Shown: positions 48,101 to 58,609 of the stretch, piece after piece
Layout: each line of letters begins with the position of its first letter
How positions within the stretch are numbered: the first letter of the stretch is position 1
Assembly (NCBI GenBank): GCA_029718625.1
Contig: CM056376.1
Coordinates: 118,591,906 to 118,655,905, forward strand
Origin: Synaphobranchus kaupii
Taxonomy: Eukaryota; Chordata; Actinopteri; Anguilliformes; Synaphobranchidae
Direction of reading: 5' to 3'
Length of the DNA: 64,000 nucleotides
The notes under the pieces: model-generated
The model's database searches: none
Seen by the model: only the letters and a program-made list of their open reading frames with translations
What the model was told of the DNA's origin: nothing
Program-made: the position numbers and the translations under genes

Positions 48101-49013
48101 TCCAGGCTTGCTGCCTCCAGCTCTTCTTAGTGAATGCAGCCATTCTGAACAGGAGGGTCAAATCTATATCATCGGTCACCCAGACATGGATCCGAAAAAA
48201 ATGGGTGTTGCTTTCATCATTGAATATGAAAAACGAAAGATGGCTATTGACAAGTATTTTACAGAGAACCCTGGACACCTTGCAGCAATATCTTCGGCTC
48301 TGTTGGAGGAAAAATGGGACTTTAAAGTAATGGAGAATCCCCATCTGATGACCTATAACACAAGCTTTTTGCATGGGTCCTCTGGCTCTCCGGTATTCCA
48401 GGACAACTGTCAGCTAGTCTCCTTGCACACAGGTGGCTACTCCTATAAGGAGGGTGGCAAAAGTTACAGCATCATTGAGTATGCCATTCCCATTATGCCC
48501 ATCGTGCATGACATTCTGTGTGAGATATTAAAAAACAAAGTTATGCAAACTCAACAAAAAATCGATTATTTGGAAATGTTCAGCAGTGAAGCCTTGAGGG
48601 GGTCACAAGATATGGTGTGCATGATTGCACTGTTTATAACTGGGGTTTTATTGAAGCTTAGAGAGGACCAGATATACCCAAGAGCTGTACAGGTGCTTAT
48701 GGATGCGACGAAGGGGACCACGCAAAGGGTTAAAACACAGTTGCGTAAAGCACTGAGGGACGCCATGGATACAAAGCCATCGCTGAAGGGCATTTCGCAA
48801 CAGGGCCTCTTCAAACTTGCAAATACCAAAGAAGAACAATCCAGCGTGCACGCTCTTGGCCGTCTCCTGTTTGAAAAACGGAGAAGGGTATCGAAAGACA
48901 CTCATTTGAACATACTGGGAGAGGATAAACAGAAAAGGAAAAACAGGGGGATGACAAAAGGAAAAGTAGGAAGAGAGGGAAAGGTGCTGAATAATGGATT
49001 GTTAAGATGTTGA
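42194..49013 (+). CDS. FAM111-like serine protease, multi-exon
   Basis: Proposed coding exons: 42194-42229, 43178-43237, 43507-43548, 43927-44001, 47475-47543, 47715-49013. All junctions are phase 0 with AG/GT signals, giving about 526 residues. The last exon carries a trypsin-like domain resembling human FAM111[13 protein letters not shown] (His158), [10 protein letters not shown] (Asp210), [17 protein letters not shown] (Ser317) and SIIEYAIPI. All three catalytic residues are present. Exon 2 encodes [10 protein letters not shown], a PIP-like PCNA-binding motif (Q24-L31) at the same N-terminal place as in FAM111A, where the protease clears DNA-protein crosslinks at forks. The ubiquitin-like and DNA-binding regions of FAM111A are absent. 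The C-terminal tail is basic. Protease identity is firm; the short upstream exons are my splice model. Confidence 0.75.
43600..43667. repeat. AAT trinucleotide repeat
   Basis: An imperfect (AAT)n run lies in the intron between the two small duplicated exons of the FAM111-like gene. Confidence 0.85.
44790..45333 (-). mobile_element. Internally deleted Tc1-like element, copy B
   Basis: Same family and same deletion as 32583-33109, in the opposite orientation. TA lies at 44788-44789 and 45334-45335. The - strand transposase remnant 45305-45045 contains [17 protein letters not shown] and [16 protein letters not shown]. Confidence 0.9.
45480..46030 (-). mobile_element. Second Tc1-like deletion copy, different family
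   Basis: Ends CACTACTGTGCAAAAGTCTT and, inverted, AAGACTTTTGCACAGTACTG, flanked by TA (45478-45479, 46031-46032). The - strand frame 45846-45619 encodes [17 protein letters not shown], the region of the last catalytic acidic residue of Tc1 transposase, and the C terminus. Confidence 0.9.
46232..47474 (+). other. Remainder of the FAM111-like large intron
   Basis: No further exon is seen. It contains a 26-base tandem duplication (47101-47146, CATGCTTTCTAGTCAACCGT). Confidence 0.55.
47715..49013 (+). CDS. FAM111-like final exon: complete protease domain and basic tail
   Basis: Acceptor AG 47713-47714; open to TGA at 49011-49013. It begins [19 protein letters not shown], aligning with the segment before the protease in FAM111A. 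The catalytic codons are His 47904, Asp 48060 and Ser 48381. Beyond the domain (from about 48520) come about 160 residues rich in Lys/Arg, with [16 protein letters not shown], then [13 protein letters not shown] near the end. ATG 47727 could serve as start in a transcript lacking the upstream exons. Confidence 0.9.
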   Translation: MYSGMEIHKRKDFQNFGKITHTIEMTNMKTLFKFGESVCKVCINGTACGTGFLLFGRFILTNAHVVRDILSDDKRQLSQRVTITFEELSEILKQIPVEENLTAYQYGYDSSNQPLDYALLQLGSLENLPPGLLPPALLSECSHSEQEGQIYIIGHPDMDPKKMGVAFIIEYEKRKMAIDKYFTENPGHLAAISSALLEEKWDFKVMENPHLMTYNTSFLHGSSGSPVFQDNCQLVSLHTGGYSYKEGGKSYSIIEYAIPIMPIVHDILCEILKNKVMQTQQKIDYLEMFSSEALRGSQDMVCMIALFITGVLLKLREDQIYPRAVQVLMDATKGTTQRVKTQLRKALRDAMDTKPSLKGISQQGLFKLANTKEEQSSVHALGRLLFEKRRRVSKDTHLNILGEDKQKRKNRGMTKGKVGREGKVLNNGLLRC

Positions 49014-49992
49014 AGTAGACATTCAAGACATTCAGTAGACAACCCGTGTATAGATTTAAATGAATATTCCCTACATCTGCTTGAGCTTCTGTTTGAGAAT
49101 TGGAGAGGAGTACTGACAGATCATTAATATACAGGGATGGCTGGCCTGGCCGGCTTAGCATGGCACATGCCCATAACACAGACACAGAAAAAGGTGAAAG
49201 AAAGAAAGGAAGGTAGGAAGAGAGGAATACAGTAGAAGGAGCTGTTCATATGTTGAAACGGACAAAAGATTCACGTAGGCATTATATTCTGCTTTAAATT
49301 CCAAAGTGGGCATTAATATTTGTCATTCAGAGACAACTGAAGCAGTTGTTGTGAGGGGGAGTGTAAGGTTCGGAGAACCAAACGCGACCGATAAGGATTT
49401 CTAAAAGCGTATCTAGAGAGAGATACGCCACAAAACACGGAAGAATCCGCACCAGGACTGGGATAACACAGGATAGGGAGCAAAACTTCCCTAGCACAAG
49501 GCAAAACAAAACAACCTCCAAAAACTGAGGCGATCTCAATAAACAGCGAGAAAAACTAACAAATTAACCTCACGCATTAAATAATTCGGCGTAAAAAGAG
49601 GTGATGAAACAAAACAAAACTTGAAAAAACGAGTGAAGGAAAAGAATAGAAAAGGGAATAATTGTTGGGCAAGACACGAAAACTGGAACGGAGGCGGAAA
49701 AAATCCAATAGAGCGTCCTGACAACAGCAAAAAGGAAACCACAAAGGCTTCAAATAACCATGACAGTTGTATACTTGTACGATGTGGGCGACTTCATAAT
49801 GAAAGTAAATTGCTTGCAAATATATCTTGACTTGAAGATATATCTCCCCCAAGATACATTAGTCAGTTGGTACCTAAAACATATTTTGTTATAATTCATC
49901 TCTGTGAAAAAAGTGCAGGGTGCCTCCTATAGGTTATTTGTTTTACTGTGTTCTTTTTTTCCTTTTGTTCTGAAAGGCTAATTTCAGTGTAT
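49014..49992 (+). other. Region after the FAM111-like stop
   Basis: Probably 3' UTR in part. The block 49355-49760 has a slightly GC-richer, repeat-like character, but I cannot name an element in it. Confidence 0.4.
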
Positions 49993-50367
49993 ATCATTTT
50001 ATTGTAACGTTATTTTAAATAAATTTGATGTTCACCATAAATAGTGTATTAATGCCAGCTCATTCATTTCTATGTATTTGTTACATTCATATGGTATGGG
50101 GTTGTAATGTACAAACTTTAGTTGACATAAGCCACATATCTAGTTTGATAAGCCAAATGTATGAGAACATACAATGTATGAGTTACATCATTTTATTGTA
50201 ACGTTGTTTTAAATAAATTTGATGTTCACCATAAATAGTGTATTAATGCCAGCTCATTCATTTCTATGTATTTGTTACATTCATATGGTATGGGGTTGTA
50301 ATGTACAAACTTTAATTGATATAAGCCACATATCTATTTTGATAAGCCAAATATATGAGAACATACA
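49993..50367 (+). repeat. 194-bp tandem duplication, each copy with AATAAA
   Basis: ATCATTTTATTGTAACGTT at 49993 recurs at 50187; the two copies are nearly identical to about 50367. AATAAA is at 50018-50023 and 50212-50217, about 1 kb after the FAM111-like stop and possibly its poly(A) signal. Confidence 0.85.
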
Positions 50368-51557
50368 TGTAAATGTGGCTTTCCCTTTGACCAGTGATAC
50401 ACCCTGCTTTGAGGGCAATGTCACCTTGACTGCAATATTTGATTTGCATTGTTTCACAGCAGACGTGAAATACATAATTTGTGCAACATTTGTTTGGGGT
50501 TAACACCATCGCTGAGATTTCCTTAGTGTGGATGGCACCTATGCTTTTGAACTTATCTCAACTCAGCCTGATCAACAGAAACCCTGGGCTCATCTCTGTG
50601 CAACAGATTTCCCTGAGCATCCACAATTATGGTGGACACTGGACGTACAAAACTATGCACTTAATTCACCAGACCATTGTTTATGATTTGTTTCCTGGTC
50701 TAATCAGTGTTTATAATATTGTTTTTTCAGAAATAGCCTATATTGCATATTATGTGCAGTTTTTGTTTTTCTTGTGGCTTTCTTTTACTGTTGTCAAAGG
50801 TCTGAACTAACAGCCCTCTGTTCTCAAGGGATGGTTCAAGACAAATGTGATCTCCTGGTCACATTTTGAGAGACGGATATGAGTTGCCTGCGGTTGCCTG
50901 GTGTATGTTGATCTGGCAGAGGTAGACAGTTTGTGAAATAACTGCGGAGAGTCGGAAACGAGGCAGGGGGAGGAAGAGAGAGTCGGAGGAAGCGATAGTA
51001 AGATAGTTACGTTAACGTTAGCCACAAATACTCATAATGAATCTATAACAATAAGTGACTGAAGAATACCCAGTGACTGGTGGTCGTAATTAGTCACGAC
51101 TGATTCTGTGACCTCTGGATTAACAGTGGCTGTTTCTTTGTATTTTGCCTGGCCAACACAATTCAGAGCAGATTAGAGACACCCTAGCTAGCTAATGTTA
51201 ACGTGTAGTTACCCCCCCATTCCTCAACAACCTTACAGTGAGGCAGAATGGCGCTAAAACTAATTCACAATTTTGGCTAAACTAGGCTGACCAGACATCC
51301 TCTTTTTTCCGGACATTTCTTCTTTTTTGGACCGAAAATATCCGTCCAGGCGGGATTTCTAAATTCCTAAAATGTCTGTTTAGGATTTTCTTGTTCCATA
51401 GACCATAAACAAACAAATAGCCTAGTATTATGTTCATAACGTCTGCCTAACCCTGTCCTCTTTTTTTGAAATCCAATATATGGTCACCCTAGCTAAACAG
51501 AAGTTAACAAATACATTGTGGTTGTTCCATGGAGCAATTAGTTGGTCTGCAGATCTA
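50368..51557. other. Intergenic DNA
   Basis: No gene or named element is seen. Confidence 0.5.
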
Positions 51558-53646
51558 CAGTTGAAGTCGGAAGTTTACATACACTTAGGCTGAAGTCATT
51601 AAAACTCATTTTTAACCACTCCACAGATTTCATGTTAGCAAACTATAGTGTTGGCAAGTCAGTTAGGACATCTACTTTGTGCATAACACAAGTCATTTTT
51701 CCAACAATTGTTTACAGACAGATAATTTCACTTTTAATTCACTATATCACAATTCCAGTGGGTCAGAAGTTTACATACACTAAGTTGACTGTGCCTTTAA
51801 ATTTTTTTATATTTGGTCACATATCCTTTACATACCATGGCTTCCTGATGTCTGTGACCCAACAACATCAAAAGACTCTTGATATCTTATTTTCTGGTAC
51901 TCTTACAAGTGATACTATAACGTCTCTGCATTTGAATGGATCTCTATGGGAATTGGGGGGTGGGACTAGATTTAGCTGTAAATTACACTGGAACAGTATG
52001 GAAACACATGGTTGGCTAAATGGCTCTAAGTCATCAAGGGTCTGACATATCAAACAAGCCTTCAATCAATCAATCAAATTTATTTATAAAGCACATTAAA
52101 AAAAACTCACGTTGACCAAAGTGCTGTACAGATCAGAGCAGGTAATTGCAAATACAAGAAACAAGAAACATCAACATAAATAACAAGGCGCACAGTTCGT
52201 AGGGACAAATAAACAACACATGGGCATAGGCACAAGCCACATCAGGAAGATTCAAACGCTAGTGAATAAAAGTGAGTTTTGAGCCTGGACTTAAAAGAGT
52301 CGATGGAAGAAACAGATCTGATAGGGAGGGGAATGCTGTTCCACAGCCTAGGGGCTGCAACCGCAAAGGCGCGGTCACCCCTGAGCTTCAGTTTAGATCG
52401 CGGGACAGCCAGGAGCCCCAAGTCAGCCGACCTGAGGGACCTGGAGGTAGAATAAGGGGCTAGAAGGTCTGCGATATAGGAGGGAGCCAGCCCATTTAGG
52501 GCTTTATAAACAAACAGGAGAACCTTAAAATCAATTCTGAACCGTACAGGCAGCCAGTGGAGAGTGGCCAGGATAGGGATAATATGGTCCCTCTTCTGGG
52601 TACCAGTCAGGAGCCTGGCTGCGGCGTTCTGGACCAGTTGCAGGCGGGACAAGGACGACTGACTAATCCCAGTATACAGAGAGTTGCAGTAGTCCAAGCG
52701 GGAGGATATAAAGGTGTGGATGACTTTCTCTAGATCTTTGAACGAAAGAAACGGCTTGATTTTGGCAATAGTACGAAGCTGGAAAAAACTGGCTTTCACT
52801 ACTGCATTAACTTGCTTATCGAACTTAAAGGCGGAATCAAATATCACACCAAGATTTTTGACATGGGGTTTGACAAGGGTGGACAGGTTGCCAAGACTGT
52901 TGGTAATCACTTTGACAGAGATAGGGGGGCCAAATAGGACAACTTCAGACTTGCCTTCATTCATCATTTCATTTCATCATCACTTCATTCAGCCTTAAAT
53001 CATCACTCTGCTGCCAGAAATACAGTAGATATGGATGGATAACTTGAAGGGTTTCTTCTCCTGACTTATTTTTCCATAGAGTTCAATAGGAAAATTTGTC
53101 AGGAGAAACAACCCTTAAAGTGATCCATCCATATCTACTGCATATATGGCAGCAGAGTGATGGTTTGAGGCTTGTTTGATACCTCAGACCCTTGATGACT
53201 TAAAGCCATTTTACCAATCATGTAGTCCATACTGTTCCAGCATACGTTACAGCTAAATCTAGTCCCACCCCCTAATTCCCATAGAGATCCATTCAAATGC
53301 AGAGACGTTATAGTATCGCTTGTAAGAGTACCAGAAAATTGATGTTGTTGGGTCACAGACATCAGGAAGTCATGGCATGGATATGCGACCAAATATTAAA
53401 AATGTAAAGGCACAGTCAACTTAGTGTATGTAAACTTCTGACCCACTGGAATTGTGATATAGTGAATTAAAAGTGAAATAACCTGTCTGTAAACAATTGT
53501 TGGAAAAATTACTTGTGTCATGCACAAAGTAGATGTCCTCATTGACTTGCCAACACTATAGTTTGCTAACATGAAATCTGTGGAGTGGTTAAAAATGAGT
53601 TTTAATGACTTCAACCTAAGTGTATGTAAACTTTCGACTTCAACTG
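51558..53646. mobile_element. Sleeping Beauty-like palindromic element interrupted by an L2 LINE
   Basis: Termini CAGTTGAAGTCGGAAGTTTA at both ends lie between TA 51556-51557 and 53647-53648. Without the LINE, the two halves are inverted copies of each other over roughly 565 bases, meeting at an axis near 53081. The central palindrome 53001-53162 starts CATCACTCTGCTGCCA and ends in its complement. No transposase remains. Confidence 0.9.
52063..52990 (-). mobile_element. 5'-truncated L2-type LINE
   Basis: The insertion is flanked by AGCCTT at 52057-52062 and 52991-52996. On the - strand, 241 codons (52967-52242) encode the C-terminal part of L2/CR1-group reverse transcriptase: FISSRLDYCNSLYTGI, LQLVQNAAARLLTGT, LHWLPVRFRIDFKVLL, LNGLAPSYI and RLWNSIPLPIR. 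The 3' end carries TTTATAAATAAATTTGATTG and ATTG repeats, typical of L2. Confidence 0.92.
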
Positions 53647-53648
53647 TA

Positions 53649-54470
53649 GGTCGGACAACTGATACGAGCTTCTGTGTGTCTCACTTCACGCATGTGTTTA
53701 AAATAGCACTAACTAGCCAGTCATCTAACATTACGTAACAGGTGTTATCTATCGATCTTTGCTACCCTATCAGAAGATGCTACCACAAGTAAATTGTGAT
53801 TCTTTATTGGAATAAACGTTTAATTAACATCACAAATGGTATAAAAGTTTGATTAAAACACCGTAAGTATGGAAAACATGCAAAACTAAACTTAGGTCAA
53901 AAAATCGAGGCGGAAGTAGCATGAATTTAACACAAGAAGCCGGTTAAACACAAGAAGAATTATGCAATTGGGATGTGCACATGCACAAAGTAAAATGTCC
54001 AGCTTGAATACATTTACATTGGCATAAAGCACACGTGCCATATCGATTTAGACGTATAAAACAAATCCATGAATCAGTCATATTGATTATTTGTCTGTCC
54101 TCTGATATTGAAGCTTGCTCTAACAGTTATCTTGCAAGGCAAGCACCTTCCTTCAGAAATCTGTGGAATGTCTCGTGCAGAATGAGCCTACATTTTACAA
54201 TTTTGGAAAGTTTTTACTTTTTGTGTTCTCTTAAGATTGTTCCCAACTCCAAATGTTTGCCCTGTTAGTGAGAGACGGGAGAAAAACATTGGCCCAGATT
54301 CATAGACCAGATAAATAATTGTGTGGTCATGCTCATGCACCTGTGAGCTCTGTTTTTTGCCAGCTTTGCTGCTGACATCACAGAACTATATACGAACAGT
54401 TCTGTGGCTGACATCCTGGCTGCCTCCTCCCCTCAGATGACAGTGACACCACAGAAACAAACACGCACTA
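53649..54470. other. Intergenic DNA
   Basis: No gene or named element is seen. Confidence 0.5.
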
Positions 54471-54474
54471 GAGC

Positions 54475-57400
54475 AATATGCTGCTGCCGGGTCCCTTATT
54501 GAACTCTGACAATCAGTTCCTAAGCATTGATGAGTTGTACAGTAGATTCATCTGTCAGATTTCAGTTAAAGAATACTTCACTGTTTTGGGCTCAATCTCG
54601 AGGAAAACTCAATCTTTATATAGAGATCAAAGCATATGCTATAGCATAGACCATAGCTATGTCTCAAAGCACTTGTTTTTGGATAACATTGATGTAATTA
54701 ATGACAAGTGTAGCAACCAGATGGTTAGATCTTTATTTAGCACTCCCACTTTTACTCCTCCATCGAGATATGGGTGGACTTCAGTGTTTTTTCTTCATTA
54801 GTATGGGAAGATATGTGGTGTGTTTTCAGTCGTTATTGTATCACTAATAAAAACCAAAGAAGTAGCTTTCAAGATTATGCACAAAATATATCCAGCAAAG
54901 GATACACTACAGAGATTCCAATTGGACATAGATTATAGCTGTTCATTCTGTAATATTGAAAGGGAAACTATTGAACATTTGTTTTTTGAATGCACTTTCT
55001 CATCTTCTTTTTGGCATAAAGTAGTCCAGTTTCTGAATCTTCTTCTTCTTCTTTCGGCCGTTCCCGTCAGGGGTCGCCACAGCGGATCATCTGTTTCCAT
55101 CTGTTCTTGTCCTGTGCTTCATCCTCCGTCACGCCCACTGCCTGCATGTCCTCCTTCACCGTGTCCATGAACCTCCTCTTGGGCCTTCCCCTCCTCCTCT
55201 TGCCTGGCAGCTCCATGTCCAGCATCCTCCTCCCAATATACCCCACCTCCCTCCTCCGCACATGTCCAAACCACCTCAGTCTTGCCTCTCTCACTTTGTG
55301 CCCAAATTGCCCAACATGAGCTGTCCCTCTGATGTACTCATTCCTGATCTTGTCCATCCTTGTCACTCCCAGGGAGAATCTTAGCATTTTCAACTCCGCC
55401 ACCTCCAGCTCCCCCCTCCTGTCTTTTTGTCAGTGCCACTGTCTCTAGCCCATACAGCATGGCTGGTCTCACTACCCTGCTGTAGACCTTCCCTTTCACT
55501 CTTGCTGGTACCCTTCTGTCGCAGATCACTCCTGCCACTCTTCTACAACCACACCACCCAGCCTGCACTCTCTTCTTCACCTCTCTATCACAATCCCCAT
55601 TACTTTTTACAGTTGACCCCTGTAGTCAAAGTATTTGAACTCGTCCACTTTCGCTACCTCTACTCCTTGCATCCTAACCCCCCCATCCTCCTGCCCATTC
55701 ACACACATATATTCTGTCTTACTTCTGCTTACTTTCATTCCTCTTCTTTCCAGTGCATACCTCCACTTCTCCAGGCTTTCTTCCACTTGTTCCCTACTCT
55801 CACTACAAATCACAATGTCATCTGCAAACATCATGGTCCACGGGGACTCTTGCCTGACCTCGTCTGTCAACCTGTCCATCACCATTGCAAATAAGAAGGG
55901 GCTGAGGGCTGACCCTTGGTGCAATCCCACCCAACCTTGAACGCCTCAGTCACTCCCACTGCACACCTCACCACTGTCACACTGTCCTCATACATGTCCT
56001 GCATGCTTCTCACATACTTTTCCGCCACCCCCCGACTTTCTCATGCAATACCAAACCTCCTCTCTTGGCACCCTGTCATATGCTTTCTCAAGGTCCACAA
56101 AGACGCAATGTAACTCCTTCTGACCTTCTCTATATTTCTCCATCAGCATTCTCAGAGCGAATAACGCGTCTGTAGCGCTCTTTCTTGGCATGAACCCATA
56201 CTGTTGCTCGCTAATCATCACCTCTTCTCTTAGCCTAGCTTCCACTACTCTTTCCCATAACTTCATGCTGTGGCTGATCAGCTTTATGCCCCTGTAGTTA
56301 CTGCAACTCTGTACATCTCCCTTGTTTTTGAAGATCGGCACTAGCACACTTCGTCTCCAATCCTCCGGCATTGTCTCGCTTTCCAAAATGTTGTTAAACA
56401 ATCTTGTTAAAAACTCTACTGCCATCTCTCCTAAGCATCTCCATGTCTCCACAGGTATATCGTCTGGGCCGACCGCCTTTCCACTCTTCATAGTTCATCC
56501 TCTTCATGGCTGCCCCCACTTCTTCTTTGCTAATCTCCTGCACTTCCTGATTCACTATCTCCACACTATCCGTCCTCCTCTCTCTCTCATTTTCTTCATT
56601 CATCAACTCTTCAAAGTATTCCTTCCACCTTCTCATCACACTGTCCTCGCTGGTCAGCACCTTGCCATCCCAATCCTTTATCACTCTAACCTGCTGTACA
56701 TCTTTCCCTGCCTGGTCCCTCTGTCTAGCCAATCGGTACAGATCCTTCTCTCCTTCCTTGGTGTCCAACCTCTTGTACAGCTCACTGAATGCCCTTTCCT
56801 TTGCCTTTGCCACCTCTCTCTTCACCCCACGTCGCTTCTCCATGTAGACCTGTCTACTCTCCTCGTCTCCCTGGCTATCCCACTTCTTTTTCGCCAACCT
56901 CTTACTCTGGATACTTTCCTGGACTTCCTCATTCCACCACCAGGTCTCCTTATCTTCCTTCCTTTGTCCGGAAGACACACCAAGTACCTTCCGGGCTGTC
57001 TCCCTCACCACTTCTGCTGTGGCTACCCAGCCACCTGGCAGCTCTTCCCTACCGCCCAGTGCCTCCTGACCTCCTTCAGGTTGCACCTTCTGCATAGGAC
57101 ATAGTCCACCTGTGTGCACCTTCCCCCGCTCTTGTATGTTATCCTGTGCTCCTCCCTCTTCGTGAAATATGTGTTCACTACAGCCATTCCCATCCTTTTT
57201 GCAAAAAAGTCCAGTTTCTGAATCTGAAGCTCAAAATAAATCTATTTTTGGGTATGTCAAATGTATTACTTCACTTTCATGAAAATAATTTCCCAAAAGA
57301 AAAAGTATACATAATTGATTTATTTCTGTTGTTAGGGAAATATCATATCCACCAGATGAAGCGGAGTGACTTAAAACCCAATTTTAATCACTTCAAGATA

Positions 57401-57595
57401 GCCCTTTTTAATTATTTAGATTGTATTAAATACTCTGTTAATAAGAAAGCCAGAAAGACTATATGCTTGTTAGATGAATTTTAAATTGTCTCTGCGTAAT
57501 GCCCCTTTACATGTTTGTATGTTATTTGTATATGTTGTATTTGTCATTTTTACTTGAATTGTATCGTTTGTATTGACAAAATAAAAAAAGGAGGT
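54475..57595 (+). mobile_element. L1-type LINE 3' portion, split by an RTE LINE
   Basis: Three decayed + strand blocks: 54478-54801 (LSIDELYSRFICQISVKEY), 54820-55040 (AFKIMHKIYPAKDTLQRF, then CSFCNIERETIEHLFFEC with the C-x-x-C...H...C knuckle of L1 ORF2), and 57226-57484. The AATAAA-containing tail is at about 57578-57592. The second and third blocks join in sense through the 18-base duplication around the RTE insertion. Confidence 0.85.
55041..57207 (-). mobile_element. 5'-truncated RTE-clade LINE
   Basis: Flanked by an 18-base duplication AGTCCAGTTTCTGAATCT at 55023-55040 and 57208-57225. On the - strand, frame-shifted blocks give the end of the endonuclease and linker (57119-56394), RT motifs KAVGPDDIPVETW, FVDLEKAYDRVPREE, GLHQGSALSPFLFAMVMD and MMFADDIVI, then the C-terminal LRWFGHVRRRE and KRRRGRPKRRFMD. 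It ends in a GAA-rich tail at 55041. At least three frame changes make it inactive. Confidence 0.92.
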
Positions 57596-57600
57596 CCACA

Positions 57601-58092
57601 GGGCTACTCATCCCGGGTCCTGGATGTCTGCAGGGCTACTCATCCCTGGTCCTGGAGGTCTGCAGGGCTACTCATCCCTGGTCCTGGAGGTCTGCAGGGC
57701 TACTCATCCCTGGTCCTGGAGGTCTGCAGGGCTACTCATCCCTGGTCCTGGATGTCTGCAGGGCTACTCATCCCTGGTCCTGGACATCTGCAGGGCTACT
57801 CATCCCTGGTCCTGTAGGTCTGCAGGGCTTACTCATCCCTGGTCCTGGACGTCTGCAGGGCTACTCATCCCTGGTCCTGGAGGTCTGCAGGGCTACTCAT
57901 CCCTGGTCCTGGAGGTCTGCAGGGCTACTCATCCCTGGTCCTGGATGTCTGCAGGGCTACTCATCCCTGGTCCTGGACATCTGCAGGGCTACTCATCCCT
58001 GGTCCTGGAGGTCTGCAGGGCTTACTCATCCCTGGTCCTGGACGTCTGCAGGGCTACTCATCCCTGGTCCTGGAGGTCTGCAGGGCTACTCA
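57601..58092 (+). repeat. 32-bp minisatellite with higher-order repeat
   Basis: About 15.5 units of GGGCTACTCATCCCTGGTCC plus TGGAGGTCTGCA. Unit variants (GAGG, GATG, GACA, GACG and an extra T) recur in a fixed six-unit order twice. Because 32 is not a multiple of three, all three frames of the array are open; these are not genes. Confidence 0.95.
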
Positions 58093-58477
58093 GCGCTGAG
58101 TATCTTATTGCTACAGCTAGATGCACTACTTTGCCTTAGCCCTTCCACAATACCCCCTCTCCCCACATTGCCTGCTCTTCAGTGTAATCGAGTTCTCATA
58201 AAGAAAGACTGAACACAGTCTGCTCAGAATGTTGCTAGTTTTCTTTGCTTGAAATGAGTCCTGCCAGAGCACTTCTGGACCTTAGAATGTTGAGGATGCC
58301 ACTGTGCGCTGTCCAGCACCAGCACTTGTGCAACGTTGCTTTTCAATAAGAAGTTTTCATGTCAATTGTACGGTAATGGTAAGCCAGTGCCCTGTCCTGT
58401 TGTTTTTTCCATTTTCAGCCAAGATGGAATTCCAAGGTTTGTGTGTCTTTTTACAGGTACAACAGAATAGCCCCGAA

Positions 58478-58608
58478 TGGACTCATGCAATCCTGTCCAG
58501 GGTGTATTCCTGCCTCTCACCCAATGCATGCTGGGATAGGCTCCAGCACCCCCTGCGACCCTGATCAGGAATAAGCAGGTTAGATAATGGATTGATGGAT
58601 GGACATGC
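58478..58608 (+). mobile_element. LINE/SINE 3' end with GATGGATGGA tail
   Basis: CAATGCATGCTGGGATAGGC, then CAGCACCCCCTGCGACCCTG and a GGATTGATGGATGGAC tail, is the widespread teleost retroposon 3' end with GATG repeats, as in Rex3-type elements. Only the tail is present. Confidence 0.6.
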
Positions 58609-58609
58609 C

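Noticed and set aside
55067..57119. Several + strand frames of 100-260 codons opposite the RTE LINE
   Set aside because: They are antisense shadows of the reverse-transcriptase frames.
57515..58139. Open frames of 100 and 171 codons
   Set aside because: All frames of the 32-base minisatellite are open; repetitive peptide only.
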